From NCBI RefSeq assembly GCF_910596095.1, contig NC_056534.1, positions 7,808,490 through 7,872,489 of the forward strand: a stretch of 64,000 bases of DNA, written 5' to 3'. The DNA comes from Thunnus maccoyii. Taxonomy: Eukaryota; Chordata; Actinopteri; Scombriformes; Scombridae. The number at the start of each line of letters is the position of its first letter. Within the stretch, counting starts at the first letter, position 1. A program made the translations under genes and the position numbers. The notes beneath the pieces are model-generated. The model had not been told where the DNA came from, did no database searches, and worked only from the letters and a program-made list of their open reading frames with translations. Of this stretch, positions 59,047 to 64,000 are shown one piece after another.

Positions 59047-62000
59047 TTGGCAAGTTGTTTTCACTCAGTAAGTTTAAATCTTCCCAGTGCCCACAGGACA
59101 AAAATACAATCGAAGTTGAATTGAGGTCAAATAAAAATAGAAAAGCTTCTCACCACACTGTTTCTCATCGGAGGCGTCAGGGCAGTCAGAGATGAAGTCA
59201 CACTCTGGGTTTGGCTTCTTCAGACACGTTCCATCAGCGCACACATAGGTCATATCTGTACAATGCACACCTGGACACACACACACACAATTTCACACAG
59301 ATTAGAATTAAGGGTACTTCATTTTGCAAAAGGCCATGGAACACTTTGAAATGTTGTGTGAATGTCTGCGTCCATGTGTAGATTTGACTGTGTTACCATC
59401 ACTACAGTTCATCTCATCTGTGGCTTCGGGGCAGTCTGGGTGGTCGTCGCACACCTTGTAGTAGTCCACGCACTGACTGTCCTCTGGGCACTGGTACTGT
59501 GCCACACACACTTAAAAAACACACACACACACACAAGGTAATGTATCAGCTCACATGTGTGTATACGCAGCAGACTGCAGACATGCAGTAAAAGGCTGTC
59601 ATATGAACTATGGTGAGTCGTTGGGTCACTGAATGACAACAGAAAGACATTATAACAGAAACACTTTAGCATTAACATGAAGCAACAAAGGTGATATTCT
59701 GCTGTGTGTTGATACTCTTCATTCACATTGTTTTAAAGAATATTGGGGTACATAAATGGACAACTGATGCACATGTTGACACATTTGATCATCTTTTATG
59801 CAACAGAAATTCTCCATATCATATCATACAACTAATTAGCAAAGCATACAACAAAACTTAAATATTAATATATTAATATACTTTCCAATGTGTTTATATC
59901 ACATGATAAATGCTTTTACTCCCTATTCAATCTTTGCACCATCTGCATCATTTGCATTTTATATACTATCTATAAATTATATTACCTTGCTTATTGAACA
60001 CCACTTACAAAAATTGCACTCCTGCATCTATATATTTATTTATCTTTTACATTGTTTTTATCTGCACAAATTACATTTTTTTGTGCACAGTTTTGTAAGT
60101 TTGGAAATTGTTCTTTTATTGAGCTATTTATCTTGTGGGGTTGTTTTGTACATACTGTAATTATTGTAAATACTTAAACCAGAAGGCACAAGCAGTTATC
60201 TGATCGGCATAGGCAGTTTTGTACTCATAATATCATCATTTTGATGAAGTCACAGCAACTTGAATTTCACTTTACATTGCCTTATTACATGTCTATGATC
60301 TCTTGGTTGCATGGTGTTGCTACGACACACGAACTTCTATCAAAAAGTCAAACTGATTATAACGTTGTAGCATGACAAGCTGCCAAATCTCACAAGTTTT
60401 CACATTGCCAGATACTGTCTGCCATCCGAGTAGATTCAGAGACAGAAAAGAGAAGAAGGCCCATCAGATCAGATCAGCATCACTCTCAGATTTTGAAGTC
60501 GGCTTGCTTTCATGAGAAACAAGCTCACAAAGCTCATGTTAGAGATGCTTGAGCAATCCTGCCCTTAGCAGTTTTTATGATACAAAACTGGCAACTTCTT
60601 ATCTTCAAAAGTGGCATAACATTCAATTCTGTACACATTTTCAGTTTCGACGGGAACTACTGTACAGGATGTGTGAATTCATAAATTAAAAACCAAACAT
60701 ATACCACAGTTCCTCTCATCAAGCCCACTGGGACAGTCCTTGATTCCATCACAGGCAGGAACACACAGGCCGTTCACAGTGCACAGAAACTGACCTGGGC
60801 AAGCTATAAAACACACAAACACATGCAAACACATAAAATCTGTTCAAAAACAGTAACATTTTAATTAGCAATTCTTTTATCCAAATGTACTGCCTGTCTC
60901 TCCTGCATTCACAACTTACGATCTGATAGGTTGAAGATACTGTATTGCAGCTGGAGGCCCGGACCTGTGAGTGACACCTCTGATGTCATGACAACAGTGG
61001 CTGTCAAAGAGAGCAGGAAGAGACGTTCGCTGTATGGCTGCAGGCCCCTGGTGCCACAGAGTCTGAGGAAAGACAAAAAAGACAGAGATGCTAAAAACAA
61101 AAGGAACTCAAAGGGAGTATGGTGAGAGGAGGTCATATGCCTCAGGTCCTATCTGTTTGGCAGCACCTGGAAGTTGCTATGTAATATACTGTATATTTTG
61201 TTATCTTGGTCTATTCTGTACACACAACATCTATTGGGTGGATCCCTCCTCTGTTGCTCTTCCTGAGGTTTGTCTTATACAAATTGAGGGTCTAAGGCTT
61301 GAGGATGTTGAATTCCTTCACAGATTGTAAAGCAAACCCTGAGCTAAATTTGTGATTTGTGATACTGGGCTATATAAATGAAAATTGACTGGACTTGACT
61401 TGAAAGCCAACTATGTTTCCCTGCAGCAAACAATAGACATACACTGCAGATTGTGGTGGAAAACTACAGGTTGAGGAGTGTTTAAATGACTATAAAGTAA
61501 CTTCAGGAAAGGTATTTGACTCTCATCTTGTCCAAAAACGCCTCTAAATTAAAGTAAAAAGTGTAACAACATGAAAAGTTATGTTGATATCTATAGGATA
61601 TTGAGCTCATATGGGAGACTGTCGCCCCCTGTTGTTCAGTTCAGGAAAATATGATGACATAGAACATTTATACAGTGTAATAATTCTGCCCATTTAACAC
61701 AAGCAGTTTGCATTGGTTTTATCATTTACTGTTTAAATCATGAATGAAAACAACTGAATAGTCTGCACGTCGCGACTTGCATGGAAAACTTTGACATGCA
61801 CAGAAACTTCATGTCAAATACCAAACCACACACAGGTGACAGTTAAAAATAGATGGACTAATTAGCTGGAAATATGCACAGTTTTACATGATGTCTCTGC
61901 ACTTATAATGTCTTTTATTGTTATCCCCTATATGTGGTTTGTGTGAGAAGAAGCAGGCTATAGAAAACGTAAGACTCGACCTGAAAAACCTGTGCGTATT

Positions 62001-63351
62001 AAAAATTTTTATATACGTAAGTTGTGGTGTGCAGACTTTCCAGTTGTTCTCATTTGAAGGTCAAACACCTGTGCGCTACATAGATTAAAAGAGAAATCGT
62101 CTAGCATGAGTCACACCGCTAATTAGTAATAATTAGTTATTAGGAGAGTTCACATTTATGGTGGTTGATCTAGGCACGTATCCTACCGTGTTATAAAAGT
62201 CAATTGACAGAAAATTAATCAGCCAGAATTTGTATTGGTTCATTGTTTCAGCTGTTTTATCAACCAAATTTGCCAAATATTCATTGATTCCAGCTTCTTA
62301 AATGTGATGATTTGTTGTTTTGTTTCTTTTTTATATCATTCTAAATTGAACATCTATGGGTTTTGGACAGTTTTGGTCAGACAAAACAAAAAAATGATGA
62401 CACTGAGCTCTCAGAACTTATGATGGGCATGTTTATGCGTCTGAGCCAGCAACAGCCATAGCCAGAGGCATTACGTCCGTTCCATTCTCATGGACGCGAT
62501 ATCTCAGGAACACCTTGAGGGATTTTTTTTCAAATTTGGCACAGACGTCCACTTGGACTCAAGGATGAACTGATAAGATTTTGTTTTTTTTTTTGTTTTT
62601 TGGCCTTAACTGAAGAATTCATGTGCTAATTATGACAATGTTTCACACAAATGATGAAGTGATGACATTTTATATCCAAAAGGTCAAAGGTCAACTTCAC
62701 TGTGACATCAAAATGTTCTGCAAAAACACTTTTCTGGCCATTATTTGACGCCATAACTCAGAAAATAGAAGGGGTGACTGTGACCATATTTCACATTTTG
62801 TCAGATACTGAATTGGTGACACTAATCTTGGGTTCCCACCTTTAAACTGTGGTGATTGTATAGATCTTCTGTGCTGCCCGGTTGAAGATGTGTGTGAATC
62901 ATCCACGTTTAGAATTTGTAGCTTCTCTGCAGCAACATCCATATCTGAAGCTTCGCCTACTGTTATGACTACAACTTTGTGTTCTATCAGAATCAGCTTT
63001 ATTGGCCAAGCATGTGAACACATACAAGGAAAATACACTTAATACATTGTATTAAATTCCTTTGCTACAAATATTAAATGAGTCTGGACAGACATGGATG
63101 TAAACTGCAACTTGACTGGTTGACGGAGGCATACGACTGCGAGGCGGTATTTCTAGTTCATACTGCAGGTTAATCTGACCATTGAGGCCGAGTCACCCTC
63201 GGTTCCTACAGGCGAGCTGGACTCACTGTGGCACGGACTACCTGCGGTTCTGGATGATCCACGCTCCCTGGGTACAGGCCTGGTTGTAGCTGGCTCTGCT
63301 TAGCTCATAGCCCTCAAATGCCAGAGACAAGCCCATCCCTACATTGGGCAT
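54405..63351 (-). CDS. tmprss6: Transmembrane serine protease 6 (matriptase-2), C-terminal nine exons; 5' end off window
   Basis: Type II membrane serine protease; in mammals it cleaves hemojuvelin on hepatocytes and so lowers BMP signalling and hepcidin. Nine exons join in phase without a stop to give 443 aa: CUB2 end (1-85), three LDL-receptor A repeats (about 86-194), then protease domain activated at R204|IVGG (205-443). Triad His245 (SAAHC), Asp296 (DYDLALL), Ser392 (GDSGG). Asp386, six residues before the Ser, gives trypsin-like Arg/Lys preference. Three LDLa repeats (matriptase ST14 has four), a C-x-x-x-x-CVPACDG first repeat, [14 protein letters not shown] and GWGALREGG identify TMPRSS6. 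The human protein is about 811 aa, so roughly the N-terminal 45% lies beyond the right edge. Nothing suggests a pseudogene. Confidence 0.95.
54585..55470 (+). repeat. interspersed repeat copy in tmprss6 intron
   Basis: Starts AAAGGGGCAGGGTGTAAGAT (a shorter related start occurs at 57,994). Ends with AAACGGTCCACTATGTTAAC, AACTAGTCGCTAACTTTTTC, CAGTGGGTTTATCAGAGTTT and GTGAACCAAATAGTAAAGTT. It fills nearly the whole intron between the last two tmprss6 exons. The middle part (54.85-55.1 kb) is AT-rich and poorly matched. Confidence 0.5.
55533..55669 (-). CDS. tmprss6: tmprss6 protease exon 3 of 4
   Basis: Splice sites CTTCCAG|GCAGTGCC and TGTCAG|GTACAC; 137 nt. Completes a Gly codon, then encodes [13 protein letters not shown] through [16 protein letters not shown]. 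The Asp in KDACQ is the substrate-specificity residue at the base of the S1 pocket. Confidence 0.95.
56330..56595 (+). repeat. repeat tail in tmprss6 intron (GCACTTTG...TTATTATTAT)
   Basis: Ends TGGAGCACTTTGCACATGTT + GAAAAGCTCTATATACATCG + GTTATTATTAT, the decayed form of the GCACTTTG...GCTATATAAATAAAGTTATT tail common in fish repeats. Confidence 0.5.
57677..57954 (-). CDS. tmprss6: tmprss6 protease exon 2 of 4 (catalytic Asp)
   Basis: Splice sites TTCCTCTAG|TCTCTAC and GAGGGAG|GTGAGG; 278 nt. Encodes [11 protein letters not shown], the catalytic Asp in [13 protein letters not shown], the disulphide Cys in RPACLPPP that should tether the protease to its stem after activation, and [15 protein letters not shown]-rich compared with flanking intron. 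Confidence 0.95.
58662..58830 (-). CDS. tmprss6: tmprss6 protease exon 1 of 4 (activation site, catalytic His)
   Basis: Splice sites TGCACACAG|ACTGCGG and GACGACCG|GTAAGT; 169 nt. Starts with the stem Cys (DCGLRQ), then the SSR|IVGG autoactivation site, [19 protein letters not shown] and the catalytic His in VVSAAHCF. Confidence 0.96.
58983..59043. repeat. (CA)n-(TA)n compound microsatellite in tmprss6 intron
   Basis: About 15 CA units directly followed by about 13 TA units, in the 323-bp intron between the third LDLa exon and the protease domain. Confidence 0.92.
59154..59270 (-). CDS. tmprss6: tmprss6 exon: third LDL-receptor class A repeat
   Basis: 117 nt, splice sites TGTCCAG|GTGTGC and CAGTGTG|GTGAGA. 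Encodes a six-Cys LDLa module ([17 protein letters not shown]...[11 protein letters not shown]) with the calcium-binding acidic cluster. KKPNP is shared with the human TMPRSS6 third repeat. Confidence 0.93.
59397..59510 (-). CDS. tmprss6: tmprss6 exon: second LDL-receptor class A repeat
   Basis: 114 nt, splice sites TTTTTTAAG|TGTGTG and AGTGATG|GTAACA. Encodes [13 protein letters not shown], then [17 protein letters not shown], with the Asp/Glu calcium ligands in place. Confidence 0.93.
59511..60704 (-). other. tmprss6 intron between LDLa1 and LDLa2 exons
   Basis: 1.2 kb, AT-rich; begins with a short (CA)n. 59.88-60.18 kb is T-rich with TTTGCACCATCTGCATCATT, perhaps an old LINE tail, but not convincing. 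Confidence 0.6.
60705..60803 (-). CDS. tmprss6: tmprss6 exon: first LDL-receptor class A repeat
   Basis: 99 nt, splice sites TTTTATAG|CTTGCCC and AACTGTG|GTATAT. Encodes [19 protein letters not shown], then [12 protein letters not shown], a compact repeat closely matching the human TMPRSS6 first LDLa module and diagnostic against ST14. Confidence 0.93.
60920..61062 (-). CDS. tmprss6: tmprss6 exon: C-terminal half of CUB2
   Basis: 143 nt, splice sites TTTCCTCAG|ACTCTG and TCAGATC|GTAAGT. Encodes [17 protein letters not shown] through [18 protein letters not shown], beta-strands of a CUB domain; the preceding exon supplies NR(R). Confidence 0.9.
61140..61402 (+). repeat. interspersed repeat in tmprss6 intron
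   Basis: GGATCCCTCCTCTGTTGCTC, TTCCTGAGGTTTGTCTTATA, ACAGATTGTAAAGCAAACCC and GATACTGGGCTATATAAATG + AAAATTGACT follow the order of an abundant fish repeat. The 80-codon frame over it is not a gene. Confidence 0.55.
62480..62870 (+). repeat. interspersed repeat in tmprss6 intron
   Basis: ATATCTCAGGAACACCTTGA, GGCACAGACGTCCACTTGGA, AGGATGAACTGATAAGATTT, GATGAAGTGATGACATTTTA, AAAGGTCAAAGGTCAACTTC and ACTGAATTGGTGACACTAAT are the successive blocks of a familiar fish repeat. The minus-strand frame here is repeat-derived. Confidence 0.6.
62985..63060 (-). repeat. LINE/SINE tail fragment
   Basis: ATCAGAATCAGCTTTATTGG + CCAAGCATGTGAACACATAC is the reverse complement of a common fish element tail (GTTCACATGCTTGGCCAATA + AAGCTGATT). 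It lies just upstream of the CUB2 exon in the 2.2-kb tmprss6 intron. Confidence 0.45.
63242..63351 (-). CDS. tmprss6: tmprss6 exon: middle of CUB2 (most 5' exon in window)
   Basis: 110 nt, splice sites TGTTCAG|ATGCCC and AACCGCAG|GTAGTC. Encodes [17 protein letters not shown]..., then [13 protein letters not shown]; the split Arg codon joins in frame to LCGTRG of the next exon. The first ATG is an internal codon, not a start. The next upstream exon is not within the remaining 650 bp, which is AT-rich. Confidence 0.88.
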
Positions 63352-64000
63352 CTGAACACACACACACACACAAAAAAATACAAAAACACAATTGCAGACA
63401 TATAACTCCTATAAAATGTATATAACATTGTGATATGAGATGATTCAGAGCTTCAACCCTCACATATTGTACCCTACACACTACCATATTCTGACCCTCA
63501 ACAGTATACCATCATAATTAGTCTCTACACCAAATTTCTGAACCACAACACTATTTTTCATTACTCATTAATAAATGGGTCATTAATCGTTAATGAAACT
63601 CTCAGAGAGCAGAAAGTGTATTCTTTAGGTTTTTCACTATCTGTTTATTGAGCAAAAACATTCATGGTCACACTATAAATAGGAGTAACATAACAGCCAT
63701 CATGGTTTTAATGAATGTTATTGAATGTGAAGAATGCAACAACATTTTTGAGAGGTGATTTTTGATTTTTTTTTTTAAATTAAATATTGGTCAAATATCA
63801 GCTGCACAATTTTTTTTTTAAAAAGTTGAAATATGTCCTATTTTTGTATATTCTAGGTCACTTTGGGGAAAGTCATACAATTTCAGGCGAAAAGAATGGT
63901 GTTTAAGGGGCTTTTTATTCCTCTGCTATGTCAAAATGTGTCAAATTTGACCTGTAAGGGTTAAGTGATGTATGCAATTGAGTGAATGACAGAATAGATT

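Overview
This is vertebrate nuclear DNA, almost certainly from a ray-finned (teleost, probably percomorph-type) fish. Genes are split into short exons with GT-AG introns, coding density is very low, CA/GA microsatellites are frequent, and most of the intergenic DNA is decayed interspersed repeats of kinds familiar from fish genomes (Tc1/mariner, L1-like and L2/Rex-like LINEs, tRNA-derived SINE, several terminal-inverted-repeat families). There is no operon, phage, CRISPR or bacterial feature.

Two protein-coding genes can be supported, both on the minus strand. At 15,050-22,639 lies a complete two-coding-exon gene for a secreted C1q/TNF-related protein (best call c1qtnf6; 242 aa: signal peptide, Cys-rich neck, 14 Gly-X-Y triplets, C1q domain). 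At 54,405-63,351 lie the last nine coding exons of tmprss6 (matriptase-2): the end of the second CUB domain, three LDL-receptor class A repeats and a complete trypsin-like protease domain with intact catalytic triad. The 5' part of tmprss6 (cytoplasmic tail, membrane anchor, SEA, CUB1, start of CUB2) lies beyond the right edge. TMPRSS6 and C1QTNF6 are also close neighbours in mammals, which supports both names, but their relative order here differs from the human order as I remember it, and no IL2RB exon was recognised.

Between the two genes is about 31 kb without a recognisable protein-coding gene. It holds an intact tRNA-Cys(GCA) at 47,931 and an intact tRNA-Arg(CCG) at 48,873, followed within 3.5 kb by decayed copies of each (psi-Arg near 50,393, psi-Cys at 51,383) with homologous flanks, i.e. 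a small duplicated tRNA cluster. A CpG-rich patch and a consensus minus-strand splice donor near 28.8-29.3 kb may mark the non-coding first exon of c1qtnf6.

Mobile-element relics by region: 0.45-1.75 kb apparently nested repeats; 3.0-3.55 kb broken L1-like ORF1; 5.15-5.4 kb LINE tail; 10.5, 13.6 and 18.66 kb terminal-inverted-repeat elements; 18.15-18.35 kb possible hAT BED-finger relic; 26.5-28.3 kb a TIR element and a fold-back Tc1-like element; 33.3-34.56 kb antisense L2/Rex-like reverse transcriptase; 34.6-35.8 kb composite repeat and SINE; 46.3 kb a palindromic MITE; 53.4 and 62.5 kb further repeat copies in and around tmprss6. No novel biological system was found. The items most worth checking are the duplicated tRNA block, the fold-back elements and the changed gene order.
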